From: Chloroflexota bacterium
GTDB taxonomy: Bacteria; Chloroflexota; Anaerolineae; Anaerolineales; Villigracilaceae
Reading direction: 5' to 3'
DNA: 45,319 bases
Assembly (NCBI GenBank): GCA_019873735.1
Contig: JAIOAQ010000027.1
Coordinates: 1 to 45,319 of the forward strand
Shown: positions 1-8,700 of the stretch, piece by piece
Position numbering within the stretch: the first letter of the stretch is position 1
Layout: every line of letters begins with the position of its first letter
The notes under the pieces: model-generated
What the model was told of the DNA's origin: nothing
The model's database searches: none
What the model saw: the letters and a program-made list of their open reading frames with translations, nothing else
Translations under genes and position numbers: made by a program

Positions 1-2
1 AC

Positions 3-1118
3 ACCTCCGGCCTGACCATCTACGCCGAGCGGCTGGCGCGCGCCTTTGCCCGGCGCGGCCACCAGGTGACGGTCATGACCACGCAATACGACAAGTCTCT
101 GCCGCGCGAGGAGATGATGGACGGCGTGCGCGTCGTCCGCGTGCCGGTGGCGGTGCGCATCAGCAAGGGCGTCCTCGCTCCGACCTTCGGCCTGGTGGCT
201 ACCAAACTGGTCTGGCAGCATGACGTGGTGCAATTGCACCTGCCGCAGTTCGACGCGCCTGGCGTGGCCTTCCGCGCCCGGCTCTTTGGCAAGCCCGTCG
301 TCCTGACCTATCACTGCGACCTCAACCTGCCACCCGGTCTTTTCAACCGCTTTGTCAACCTGGTGGTGCATTTTCAGAATCACATGGCCGGGCTGCTGGC
401 CAATCACATCGTCACCTACACCCAGGACTATGCTGATCACTCGCCTTACCTTTCCCGCTACAAGCACAAACTGACGGCCTTCCTGCCGCCGGTGGAACTG
501 CCGCCCGCCCAGCCCAGCGCGGCGGAGGCGTTTGCGGCTGCCCATCGCACCCGTGAGCGCCGACCGGTGATCGGCATGGCGGCGCGTTTTGCCGCCGAGA
601 AGGGCGTGGAGGTGCTGCTCGACGCGTTGCCGCGCGTGCTTGAAAAGTATCCCAACGCCCAGGTGCTGTTTGCCGGTCAGTACGAGAACGTGCTTGGCGA
701 GCAGGCCTATGCCGAACGGTTGATGCCGCGCATTCGCCAGTACCAGGCTGCCGGTCAGTGGACGTTCCTGGGCGTGCTTTCCCCGCAGGAGATGACGGCC
801 TTCTATCCCAACCTGGATGTGCTGGTCGTCCCCTCGCTCAATTCCACCGAGGCTTTTGGCCTGGTGCAAATCGAAGCGATGATGCACAACGTGCCGTGTG
901 TGGCTTCGGCCCTGCCCGGCGTCCGCCGCCCGGTGCAGATGCACAACATGGGCAAAGTGGTGCCGATTGGCGATTCGGCCGCCCTGGCCGAGGCGCTGCT
1001 GCAAATCTTTGCCGAAAGAGAAAAATACCGCTGCGACACAGCCGCGCTGGCAAGTCTCTATGACCCCGATACGGTGGCGCAGGAGTATGAGAAGTTGTTT
1101 GAGATGTTGAAACGTTAG
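3..1118 (+). CDS. GT4-family glycosyltransferase, 5' end cut off by the window
   Basis: Glycosyltransferase with a GT-B fold that probably transfers a sugar from a nucleotide-sugar to a cell-envelope glycan in the cytoplasm. The frame is open from position 3 and already reads TSGLTIYAERLARAFARRGH, the usual N-terminal GT4 sequence (GG-type loop, then YAxxLARxLxxRGHxV). The real start therefore lies upstream, and the ATG at 66 is internal. The C-terminal half has the donor-binding region (RPVIGMAARFAAEKGVEVLL) and the EX7E motif in EAFGLVQIE, followed by GVPCVAS-like residues. About 371 residues are present, so only a short N-terminal piece is missing. The family call is strong. Sugar donor and acceptor cannot be read from the sequence. 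The neighbouring methyltransferases and membrane glycosyltransferases fit a surface-polysaccharide or glycolipid role. Confidence 0.9.
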   Translation, partial: TSGLTIYAERLARAFARRGHQVTVMTTQYDKSLPREEMMDGVRVVRVPVAVRISKGVLAPTFGLVATKLVWQHDVVQLHLPQFDAPGVAFRARLFGKPVVLTYHCDLNLPPGLFNRFVNLVVHFQNHMAGLLANHIVTYTQDYADHSPYLSRYKHKLTAFLPPVELPPAQPSAAEAFAAAHRTRERRPVIGMAARFAAEKGVEVLLDALPRVLEKYPNAQVLFAGQYENVLGEQAYAERLMPRIRQYQAAGQWTFLGVLSPQEMTAFYPNLDVLVVPSLNSTEAFGLVQIEAMMHNVPCVASALPGVRRPVQMHNMGKVVPIGDSAALAEALLQIFAEREKYRCDTAALASLYDPDTVAQEYEKLFEMLKR

Positions 1119-1121
1119 TAG

Positions 1122-1145
1122 GGCAGGTTTCCAACCTGCCATTTT
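1122..1145 (+). terminator. Hairpin after the GT4 gene, possible terminator or REP-like repeat
   Basis: GGCAGGTT, a 3-nt loop and AACCTGCC form a perfect 8-bp stem four bases after the GT4 stop codon, followed by ATTTT. The short T run makes it a weak intrinsic terminator. The same sequence could equally be a REP-type palindrome. Confidence 0.5.
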
Positions 1146-1162
1146 GTCAGGCTGCAAGTGAC

Positions 1163-1558
1163 CTACGGGATGACCGTGAACCCCTCGTCGCGGAAGTGCT
1201 CGTCGAAGGTAAAAACCGTTTCAATCCCCCGGGCGCGCATCGTCTCAAAGGCGGAACAATCCACCAGACTCACGCGGCGACGATTGGTTGTCAGCACCCT
1301 ATTCACAATCGCCGCATGCTGACTTTCGTCAATCCACTCGATTTCGATGAGCGGCAGAATCTTCTCCTGGAAATCACGCACCTTTTCCAACCCGAGCCGG
1401 TTTTGGATGATTGCCATGCTTTCGACAATCACGTAATTGTTGGTGAGTAGTATTTGATCCTCCCGCCACAGTTTTCTCATACACGCATCGGCGCGCCGGT
1501 GATTGATGTCGCCTGACGAAAAGATGGCGAAGAAAGCGGAACTATCCACGAAGATCAT
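1163..1558 (-). CDS. PIN-domain toxin (VapC-like RNase) of a toxin-antitoxin pair
   Basis: A 131-residue PIN-domain protein, probably a VapC-type ribonuclease that cleaves RNA when released from its antitoxin. The N-terminus MIFVDSSAFFAIF carries the first acidic residue (D5). Further acidic positions occur in VIVESMAI and in VSLVDCSAFE, and the C-terminal FTFDEHF is typical of PIN domains. The reading frame is open upstream of the chosen ATG, but residues before it run out of frame through the antitoxin gene and look random. The start at 1558 overlaps the antitoxin end by 17 nt, as is usual for translationally coupled TA pairs. The RNA target is unknown. Confidence 0.85.
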   Translation of the reverse strand: MIFVDSSAFFAIFSSGDINHRRADACMRKLWREDQILLTNNYVIVESMAIIQNRLGLEKVRDFQEKILPLIEIEWIDESQHAAIVNRVLTTNRRRVSLVDCSAFETMRARGIETVFTFDEHFRDEGFTVIP

Positions 1559-1832
1559 CTTCAATTGCCTGGACAAAGTATTCATCGTGATTGATGGAAA
1601 CGTCTGTCTTGCCCTCGATGTCCCTGAATTCTTCGGGGTGTGTCTCAATGTAATCCAAGAACGCCAGTGCCCGGCGGCGTTTCTCCTCCCGCTCGGCCTG
1701 TCTGTCTGTGGCCACCACATACTGCGCCACCGACTCGCGCACCAGCCTGGCAACAGACGTTTTCCGCGCCTTCGCCAGCGCCTTCAACGCCTCGATTTGC
1801 TCCTCGGTCAGCTGAACCATCACCCGTTTCAT
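1542..1832 (-). CDS. Ribbon-helix-helix antitoxin paired with the PIN toxin
   Basis: A 96-residue protein with an N-terminal ribbon-helix-helix DNA-binding motif: MKRVMVQLTEEQIEALKAL (strand plus helix 1) and KTSVARLVRESVAQYV (helix 2). A charged C-terminal tail probably binds and blocks the toxin. The ATG at 1832 is preferred over the upstream one at 1880 because homologous RHH proteins begin right at the beta strand and a GGAG lies about 7 nt upstream. It is the first gene of the pair and should repress its own promoter. Family identity is clear; naming it VapB, CopG-like or otherwise would need a search. Confidence 0.82.
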   Translation of the reverse strand: MKRVMVQLTEEQIEALKALAKARKTSVARLVRESVAQYVVATDRQAEREEKRRRALAFLDYIETHPEEFRDIEGKTDVSINHDEYFVQAIEDDLRG

Positions 1833-1848
1833 CGCCACACTCCGCAAA

Positions 1849-1890
1849 AATGCTAGCACTTTTTCAAAAACTGCTATCATTATAGCATAC
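1849..1890 (-). promoter_or_regulatory. Toxin-antitoxin promoter with candidate operator palindromes
   Basis: On the minus strand an extended -10 (TGCTATAAT, hexamer at 1884-1879) lies about 47 nt before the antitoxin ATG. It sits in the inverted repeat GCTAT-AATG-ATAGC. A second palindrome, TGCTAGCA, lies between the -10 and the gene, about 20-30 bp further on. RHH antitoxins usually bind such short palindromes to autoregulate, so both are candidate operators. No good -35 is visible, which fits an extended -10 promoter. Confidence 0.55.
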
Positions 1891-1906
1891 CTGCCCCTTC
1901 CTTAAC

Positions 1907-1984
1907 CAATCAACAATCACCAATCCTCAATCAACAATCCTCAAATGTCCAATCCTCAATCCTCAATCACCAATCCTCAATCCA
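1907..1984 (+). repeat. Heptanucleotide tandem array spanning a methyltransferase start codon
   Basis: CAATC (one unit CAAAT) starts at 1907, 1914, 1921, 1928, 1935, 1942, 1950, 1957, 1964, 1971 and 1978. That is eleven units with a 7-bp period and one 8-bp step. The ATG at 1945 lies inside the array, so five units are translated as NPQSSITNPQS. Confidence 0.85.
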
Positions 1985-2736
1985 AAGATTTCCTCTACCT
2001 CCACCTGCGCGACCTGCCCTACTTCCGCGCCCTCGTTCGCGCTGTGGAAGCGGCCTTCTACCAGACCCTCGACCTGCCCGCGCCGGTCCTCGATATTGGC
2101 TGCGGCGATGGTCATTTCGCCTCCCTGACCTTCGACCGCCCCGTTGACGTCGGCCTCGACCCCTGGGCCGCGCCCCTGCGCGAGGCCGCCCGCCGCCGGA
2201 CCTACCGCCTGCTCCTCCAGGCCGACGCCGCCGCGGCCCCCTTTGCCGACTCCACCTTCGCCTCGGCCTTCTCCAATTCGGTGCTGGAACACATTCCGCA
2301 CATTGACGCCGTCCTGGCCGATGTGGCGCGCGTCCTCCAACCGGGCGCGCCGTTCTACTTTTGCGTGCCGAATGAGCGCTACCTTTCGGAACTGTCCATC
2401 TCCCGCCTGCTGGGGCGGGGCTACACTGAATGGTTCCGGCGCATCTCGCGCGTCCATCACGCCGACGGGCCTGAGGTCTGGCAGGCGCGGCTGGAGCGGG
2501 CCGGCTTCAGCCTGGAGAAGTGGTGGCACTACTTTTCCCCCTCCGCCATGCGCGTGTTAGAATGGGGGCATTACTTTGGCCTGCCTTCGCTGGTAGCCAA
2601 AAAACTGACCGGCCGCTGGATCATCGCGCCCTCAAAATGGAACCTGTGGCTGACCGAAGCATTCGTCCGCCGCTACGCCTCCACCCAGCCGGTAGAAGAT
2701 GGCGTTTTTACGTTCTATGTTGCCAGAAAATCGTAA
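1945..2736 (+). CDS. Class I SAM-dependent methyltransferase
   Basis: A 263-residue Rossmann-fold methyltransferase. SAM-binding motif I is VLDIGCGDGHF at about residues 48-58. It is followed by an acidic end of strand 2 (GLDPWA), ADAAAAPFADSTFASAFSNSVLEHI (motif II/III region) and a post-I helix, the layout of Methyltransf_11-type enzymes. The N-terminal 14 residues come from a heptamer repeat array and are probably non-functional padding. No later start codon would keep the N-terminal helix before motif I, so the ATG at 1945 is retained with caution. The substrate is unknown. Such enzymes in glycan clusters often methylate sugars or lipids, which is inference from context only. Confidence 0.82.
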   Translation: MSNPQSSITNPQSKDFLYLHLRDLPYFRALVRAVEAAFYQTLDLPAPVLDIGCGDGHFASLTFDRPVDVGLDPWAAPLREAARRRTYRLLLQADAAAAPFADSTFASAFSNSVLEHIPHIDAVLADVARVLQPGAPFYFCVPNERYLSELSISRLLGRGYTEWFRRISRVHHADGPEVWQARLERAGFSLEKWWHYFSPSAMRVLEWGHYFGLPSLVAKKLTGRWIIAPSKWNLWLTEAFVRRYASTQPVEDGVFTFYVARKS

Positions 2737-2742
2737 ATCATC

Positions 2743-2864
2743 GTAATTACCTACCCTTGACCCTCCCGCAGGTTAGAATGAGGTGGCTAACCGATGCTGG
2801 CAATCATAGAGACACCCTGGTATTTGGAAGGTGAGCCAAAACCTGCGGGAGGGTAGGCAGTTAC
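2743..2864 (+). repeat. Inverted-repeat element, copy A
   Basis: The left arm contains CCCTCCCGCAGGTT (2761-2774) and the right arm its exact complement AACCTGCGGGAGGG (2840-2853). Outer arms GTAATTACCTACCC and GGGTAGGCAGTTAC match at most positions, with a 7-nt insertion on the left. The 73-bp core, counted from GGTT to ACC, has the same length as in copy B at 23876-23985. It holds no open gene and lies between two methyltransferase genes. A MITE- or REP-like origin is likely. Confidence 0.7.
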
Positions 2865-2865
2865 A

Positions 2866-2900
2866 AATCATCAATCTAAAATCTACAATCGAAAATCTCC
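2866..2900 (+). repeat. Short heptanucleotide array before the second methyltransferase start
   Basis: AATC starts at 2866, 2873, 2880, 2887 and 2894, a strict 7-bp period ending 3 nt before the ATG at 2903. The same AATC-containing heptamers occur at the start of the preceding methyltransferase gene. No Shine-Dalgarno sequence is visible between the array and the ATG. Confidence 0.75.
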
Positions 2901-2902
2901 TC

Positions 2903-3616
2903 ATGCCTTTTGACGAAACCTATTTTTCTACTCACACCTATAAGGACGTTTCCTTTGCCCGCTTCAGCCAGTACTGGTGGTCGAACCGTTTTTATGCCAT
3001 CCTGGCGCGGCGCTACGGCGCAAAGGGGACGCGCCTGCTCGAAATCGGCTCCGGGCTGGGGCATCTCGTTGGCCGTTTGGAGCGGCATTTTGAGACCTTT
3101 GCCGCCGATGTCAACCACTGGGCGCTGAAGCAATCGCTGCGCGTTGCCGGGCGGACGGCGCACCTTGCCTCCAGTGCCGAAGCATTGCCATTCGAGGACG
3201 CCGCCTTTGGTGTGGTCATCATCAAGCATGTCGTAGAACATCTCCCCAACCCGGAACGCGCCATCGCCGAGATCGGGCGCGTCACTGCGCCGGGCGGGAT
3301 TCTGCTCCTCGCCACGCCGAACCTGTCGTCGCTGCTCAAGCCCTGGAAGGGCGAGCGCTGGATCGGCTACCAGGACCCGACGCATATTTCTCTCAAGCCG
3401 CCGGAGGAATGGCTGGAGATGATCCGCGCCGCGAACTTCCGCCTCCTGCGCCTGTTCTCCGATGGCTTCTGGGACGTGCCTTACATTCCCCTCGTGCCGA
3501 AGCAGATTCAAAAACTATTCTTCGGCGCGCCGGGGGGCTTTCAGGCTATTACCGGATTCCCCTTTTTGCCGCTAAAATGGGGCGAAAGTTTGATTCTCAT
3601 TGCCCGCAAAACCTGA
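2903..3616 (+). CDS. Class I SAM-dependent methyltransferase
   Basis: A 237-residue methyltransferase. Motif I is LLEIGSGLGHLVGRLE near residues 45-60, followed by FAADVNHWAL and the stretch AEALPFEDAAFGVVIIKHVVEHLPNPERAI, typical of Methyltransf_11/UbiE-like enzymes. The ATG at 2903 starts MPFDETYF. A possible GTG at 2831 is rejected because the extra residues would be encoded by the inverted-repeat element and the heptamer array. It belongs to the same functional block as the previous methyltransferase but is not its copy, since the two share only the fold motifs. The substrate is unknown, with a glycan or glycolipid precursor plausible. Confidence 0.85.
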   Translation: MPFDETYFSTHTYKDVSFARFSQYWWSNRFYAILARRYGAKGTRLLEIGSGLGHLVGRLERHFETFAADVNHWALKQSLRVAGRTAHLASSAEALPFEDAAFGVVIIKHVVEHLPNPERAIAEIGRVTAPGGILLLATPNLSSLLKPWKGERWIGYQDPTHISLKPPEEWLEMIRAANFRLLRLFSDGFWDVPYIPLVPKQIQKLFFGAPGGFQAITGFPFLPLKWGESLILIARKT

Positions 3617-3643
3617 CCTACCACAACCTTCAACTCATCAACT

Positions 3644-5791
3644 ATGCAAGAACCCACCGTCCTCGACCTGGTAAAAGCCATCTTCAAAGACTGGAAATCC
3701 TTCCTGCATTTCGCTGCCGCCGTCTTTGATCCATCACGCCGCGCCAATTTACCCTATCTATCGGATGCTTACACACCGCCTGTATCAGAGACAGTAGAAT
3801 CCGAAGCGCTCGAATTCGTTGAAGCGCAGCCGGCGATCGAATCGCCCGAGGCTCAGTCAGCCATTCAGCCTTCTGCCCCTTTCCCCTGGCGCTCCTTGCT
3901 GGCCCTGGCGCTGGCACTCATTGCCCAGCGTCTCTTTGAGCCGCCGCATCTCACCCCCCTTTCTGGGATTGCCTTCTATGTCGCCGCCGCAGGGATTTTG
4001 CTGTGGGCTATTCGTCGGGGCGAATGGGGGCTGGCAGAAGCGCCAAAGTCCCACCGCCACGCAGACCCGCTGAGTGTGCGGCTGCTTCCACTTCTGCTCA
4101 CCGTTCCCTTCCTGCTTGCAACCTTCTTCGCTTTTAGCGACGGGCTGTTTCGATGGTATAACCTTTTACTATGGCTGACCACCGTTTTTCTGTTCTGCTG
4201 GTCGGTGTGGCTGCCAAACATCAGATCGGGCCAACGTCCCGCCACGGACTGGCGCTGGTTGGCCCTTTTGGCAATTGCGCTGAGCCTGGCGGCTTTTTTC
4301 CGCTTTTACCGCCTGGGATCGGTGCCTGCCGAACCATTCAGCGACCATGCTGAAAAATTATTGGATATCTACGACATCACCCAGGGCCAAACGCGCGTTT
4401 TCTTCCCGCGCAATACCGGCCGTGAAAGCATCCAGATGTACTGGACCTGGCTGGTAATGAAACTGTTCGGTACCGGCATGACCTTCTTGAGTTTGAAACT
4501 GGGCACCGCCCTCTTGGGTTTTCTCACCCTGCCCTACATGTACCTGCTGGGCAAAGAGATCGGCGGACGGCGCCTTGGGCTGCTGGCAATGTTCCTGTTT
4601 GGCGTTGCCTATTGGCCAAACGTTATCAGCCGCGTCGGTCTGCGCTTTCCACTCTACCCGCTCTTCACGGCGCCGGTGCTTTTTTATCTCCTGCGCGGAC
4701 TACGTACCCATCGCCGCAATGACTTTATCTGGTGCGGCCTCTTTCTCGGCTTAGGGCTGCACGGCTACAGCCCTTTTCGGGTCGTGCCGTTGCTGGTTGT
4801 TGTAGGCTTTCTGCTTTACTTTTTGCACAACCGCTCAAAACTTGCTTTCCTGCAAACCCAGGTCTGGCTGGGGACAACCGCCATGGCGGCATTGTTGGTC
4901 TTTCTGCCTCTTTTCCGCTACATGTTGTCTGACCCGGCCGGTTTCTGGTTTCGCACGGCCACCCGCATCGGTCAGGCAGAACAAACCTACCCCGGCCCAA
5001 TTGGTCAGATTCTGCTGCGCAATCTATGGAACGGCTTGCGCATGTTCAACTGGGATGACGGCGTCATTTGGGTCAACTCGGTGACCAACCGCCCGGCGCT
5101 GGATGTCATTAGCGGCGCCTTATTTTTGATTGGCGTCGTGCTGCTCATTGTGCGTTACATCCGACAACGATTCTGGCCGGACCTCTTCCTGCTCCTGTCC
5201 ATTATCATTCTCCAGTTCCCTTCCACCCTCTCGCTGGCCTACCCCGACGAAAACCCGGCGCTCAACCGCGCCTCAGGCGCGGCGGTGCCGGTCTTTCTCA
5301 TCGCCGCGGCAGCGCTGGATGGTCTGCTGACCAGCATCGGGTCCCGCGGGAACCGTAAATGGGGCGCCAAAGTGGCCGCGGGACTGGCCATCCTCTTGCT
5401 GGTTGGAACGTCCTGGCTGAATTACAATCTGGTCTTTGAGAAATATGCCCAGCAATACCGCCAGGGTGCCTGGAACACATCGGACATCGGCCGCGCCATT
5501 GGCGACTTCATGCTCACACATCAATCTGCCAATGCGTGGGTGGTGCCATCGCCTCACTGGGTAGATACGCGTTTGCCCGGCGCCTGGCTGGGCATCCCCA
5601 ACCGCGACTTTGCTCTCTGGCCGGAACAGTTTGCCTCCACCCTCGATATTCCGGGGCCGAAGTTCTTCGTTGTGCGCGCCGGCGACACAGAGACAATGAA
5701 TGCCTTACGCTCGCTCTACCCGCAGGGACTCTGGAGGCTGTATCCAAACGATATCCCGGGTCACGAATTCTGGACATTGACCATCCCATAA
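3644..5791 (+). CDS. GT-C-like polytopic membrane glycosyltransferase (GT39/PMT-like)
   Basis: A 715-residue integral membrane protein, about a dozen hydrophobic segments starting near residue 85, after an N-terminal soluble stretch rich in Glu, Ala and Pro. The first large loop has VPAEPFSDHAEKLLDIYDI, the acidic loop-1 signature of GT-C enzymes that use lipid-linked sugars. It is followed by PFFNR/GRES-type residues (FPRNTGRESIQMYW). A conserved-looking GLHGYSPFRVVPLL segment follows, and the C-terminus is a short extracytoplasmic domain. It probably transfers a sugar from a polyprenyl-phosphate donor on the outer face of the membrane. It ends 6 nt before the giant YYY gene, so the two are very likely co-transcribed. 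The acceptor is unknown. Confidence 0.75.
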   Translation: MQEPTVLDLVKAIFKDWKSFLHFAAAVFDPSRRANLPYLSDAYTPPVSETVESEALEFVEAQPAIESPEAQSAIQPSAPFPWRSLLALALALIAQRLFEPPHLTPLSGIAFYVAAAGILLWAIRRGEWGLAEAPKSHRHADPLSVRLLPLLLTVPFLLATFFAFSDGLFRWYNLLLWLTTVFLFCWSVWLPNIRSGQRPATDWRWLALLAIALSLAAFFRFYRLGSVPAEPFSDHAEKLLDIYDITQGQTRVFFPRNTGRESIQMYWTWLVMKLFGTGMTFLSLKLGTALLGFLTLPYMYLLGKEIGGRRLGLLAMFLFGVAYWPNVISRVGLRFPLYPLFTAPVLFYLLRGLRTHRRNDFIWCGLFLGLGLHGYSPFRVVPLLVVVGFLLYFLHNRSKLAFLQTQVWLGTTAMAALLVFLPLFRYMLSDPAGFWFRTATRIGQAEQTYPGPIGQILLRNLWNGLRMFNWDDGVIWVNSVTNRPALDVISGALFLIGVVLLIVRYIRQRFWPDLFLLLSIIILQFPSTLSLAYPDENPALNRASGAAVPVFLIAAAALDGLLTSIGSRGNRKWGAKVAAGLAILLLVGTSWLNYNLVFEKYAQQYRQGAWNTSDIGRAIGDFMLTHQSANAWVVPSPHWVDTRLPGAWLGIPNRDFALWPEQFASTLDIPGPKFFVVRAGDTETMNALRSLYPQGLWRLYPNDIPGHEFWTLTIP

Positions 5792-5797
5792 CCGCTT

Positions 5798-8700
5798 ATG
5801 ACCGAAACCTTGCATCGCAAAAAACACGCCTGGATTTACGACCTGCTGTTGATTCTTGTCATCTTGATCGGCGCTTATTTGCGCGCCGTTGGCATGGACT
5901 GGGACCAGGGCCAGCATCTGCACCCCGATGAACGTTTTCTGACGATGGTGGAAAGCGCCATCCAACCACGCCTTTGCCTGGATCGGTCCACGCCAATCGA
6001 ACTTTGCCCGCCCGAAAAGAAAGGCTGGATTGGGCCAAAAGAATACTTCGACACGGCCGTATCCACACTCAACCCGCATAATCGCGGCTATGGTTTTTAC
6101 GTCTATGGCACCTTGCCGATTTTTATTGTCCGCTACGTTGCCGAGTGGTTAAATCAGAGCAGTTACGATCAGGTCTATCTGATTGGACGGCAACTTTCGG
6201 CGCTGGCCGATTTAGGGACGATTCTTATCCTGTACTTGATTGCAGCACGCCTGTATGGCCGCAAGACGGCTTTGCTGGCTACAGCCTTTTCGGCGCTGGC
6301 GGTCTTGCAGATTCAACAGGCGCACTTCTTTACCGTTGACACCTTTGCCAATTTTTTCCTCTATGTGGCCATTCTGTTTGCGGTCGAGATTCTGCTAAAC
6401 GACGCCCCTGCTCCCCATCTCTCCGCTGGCTGGTCTCTAGCGCGTTTCGATTTTAAAGCGCTCTCTGGTGTAATCTCAGACAAAGACCTGAGGCTGAGTC
6501 TGTTCTTTGGCCTCTTCCTCGGCATGGCAGCCGCCTCCAAAATCAACACGGTCACCATGGCCATACTCCTGCCGGCCGCGTTTTTGCTGCGCGCCCTGCG
6601 TCAGGCCTGGCAGGCATATCCTGATGAGCGGGAAAGCCGTACTCGCCACATTGAAGACCAGGTCACACGCATCTTGCCCTATCTTATCCTGGGCGGGCTG
6701 ACTTTCTTCCTGGCTTTTCGCATTTTCCAACCCTATGCCTTCAGCGGCCCCGGTTTCTTTGGGCTGAAGCCAAACCCGCAATGGATTCAAAACCTGACCG
6801 CCCTGCGCGCCCAATCCACCGGCGACGTGGATTTTCCGCCGGCCTTACAATGGGCGCGCCGCTCCCATCTTTTCTCCTTCAAGAACCTGACAATTTGGGG
6901 GCTTGGGCTGCCGCTTGGGATGACGGCCTGGCTCGGCGTGCTGCTAATGGGTTGGCGCATCCTGCGCGGCGAATGGCAGAAACACGCGCTGCTGTGGGGC
7001 TGGACTCTGGCCTACTTCCTGTGGCAATCCCTGGCCTGGAATCCAACCATGCGGTACCAGTTGCCCATCTATCCGCTGCTGGCGATGATGGCCGCCTGGG
7101 GACTGTTCGAATTAAATTCGGGACGGAAGTTTTCAAAGGCTGCAAAATCCGAAAATGCTGAGCCTGCGACCCATCAGATTTGGCAGCCTCGAACCATTCT
7201 GGTAAGCACGGCCGCGGTAATCGTCCTGACGCTGACGGCATTATGGGCTTTCGCCTTCACCCGCATCTATACCCGCGAGCATACGCGCGTCCAGGCCACC
7301 CGCTGGATTTATCAGAATGTGCCCGGCCCGATCAACTTGCGCATCCAGATGGCAGACGGCGGTCTGTATCAGCAGCCGCTGCCCTTTCCCTACGGCGCCA
7401 GCATTCAGGCCGGGACGCCATTTGACACCGCCTTTACGGCCCGGCAGGACGGCAGGCTGCAACAGATTTTCTTCCCCAACCTTGCCGGTTCCTTCGGGAC
7501 CTTGAGCCTGAGCCTGTACTCCCAGCCTGGCGCGCCGCCCGAGGCGATTCTGGCTACCGCCACACTGACGGCAGACTTCACCCCCCAAGCCGATCCACGC
7601 GGCGAGGCCTTCACCCTCAGCCTTGACCGGCCGGTAAACCTGAGAAACGGCGCAACCTACTACTTGCGTTTTGAAACCACCGTTCCTGCCATTGCCCCCT
7701 CTGGCGCCTCGCCGGTCAACGAATCATCCTGGGATGACGGCCTGCCCCTGCGCATGGACGGTTATGATGGCTTTGGCGGACTCTACAACGGCGGCCTGAA
7801 CTTCGAAATGTACTTTGATGACAACGCCGACAAACTGGCCCGCTTTGAAAGCAACCTCAATCAGGGAGATTACATCTTCATTTCATCAAACCGCCAATGG
7901 GCCACCACCGTGCGCCTCCCTGAACGCTACCCGCTGACAACGGCCTATTACCGCGCCTTGATCGGCTGCCCGGCAGAGAAAGATATTATCTGGTGTTACA
8001 ACGTTGCAAAACCGGGCAGTTTTCAGGGCCAATTGGGTTACGACCTGGTTCAAGTCTTTGAATCCTTTCCTACCCTGGGCAACTTACGCATCAATGACCA
8101 GTTTGCCGAAGAGGCCTTCACGGTCTACGACCATCCAAAGGTGCTTATCTTCCAAAAACGCGCCGACTACGACCCCGCACGCGTGCATGCCATCCTCGGT
8201 GCAGTGGATCTGAGCCGGGCGATTCACCTGACGCCGCGTCAGGCCGCCTCCTACCCGCATGGCCTGACCCTGCCGCCAGAACGCCTGGCGCAACAACAGG
8301 CAGGCGGCACCTGGGCAGAACTCTTCAACACGCGCGCCATTCATAACCGCTATCCTGTGCTAGGGCTGCTGCTCTGGTATGTTTTCATTTTCATCCTGGG
8401 CCTTTTTACCTATCCACTGGTACGGCTGGCCTTCCCCGGTTTAGCCGATAAAGGCTACCCCATTTCACGCGCGATGGGGCTGGTACTGTTGGCCTGGCTG
8501 GCATGGATGAGCGGCTCCATTGGGCTGGGGTACACGCGCGGGGTAATCGCGGCCTGCCTGGGCGTGGTCGTGACCGGCGGTACCATCGCAATCTGGTTCC
8601 AGCGCTCAGCCTTATCCGCCGAGTGGAAATCACGCCGCCGCGAATTCCTTTTATCCGAGGCGGTGTTTCTGGCCTTCTTTGCCTTCGATCTGCTCATCCG

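Noticed and set aside
1907..1984. CRISPR array suspected from regular repeats
   Set aside because: Units are 7 bp with no unique spacers and no cas genes are present; it is a simple tandem array.
1963..2529. 188-codon minus-strand frame opposite the first methyltransferase
   Set aside because: The opposite strand has a clear SAM-binding motif; this frame is a composition artefact.
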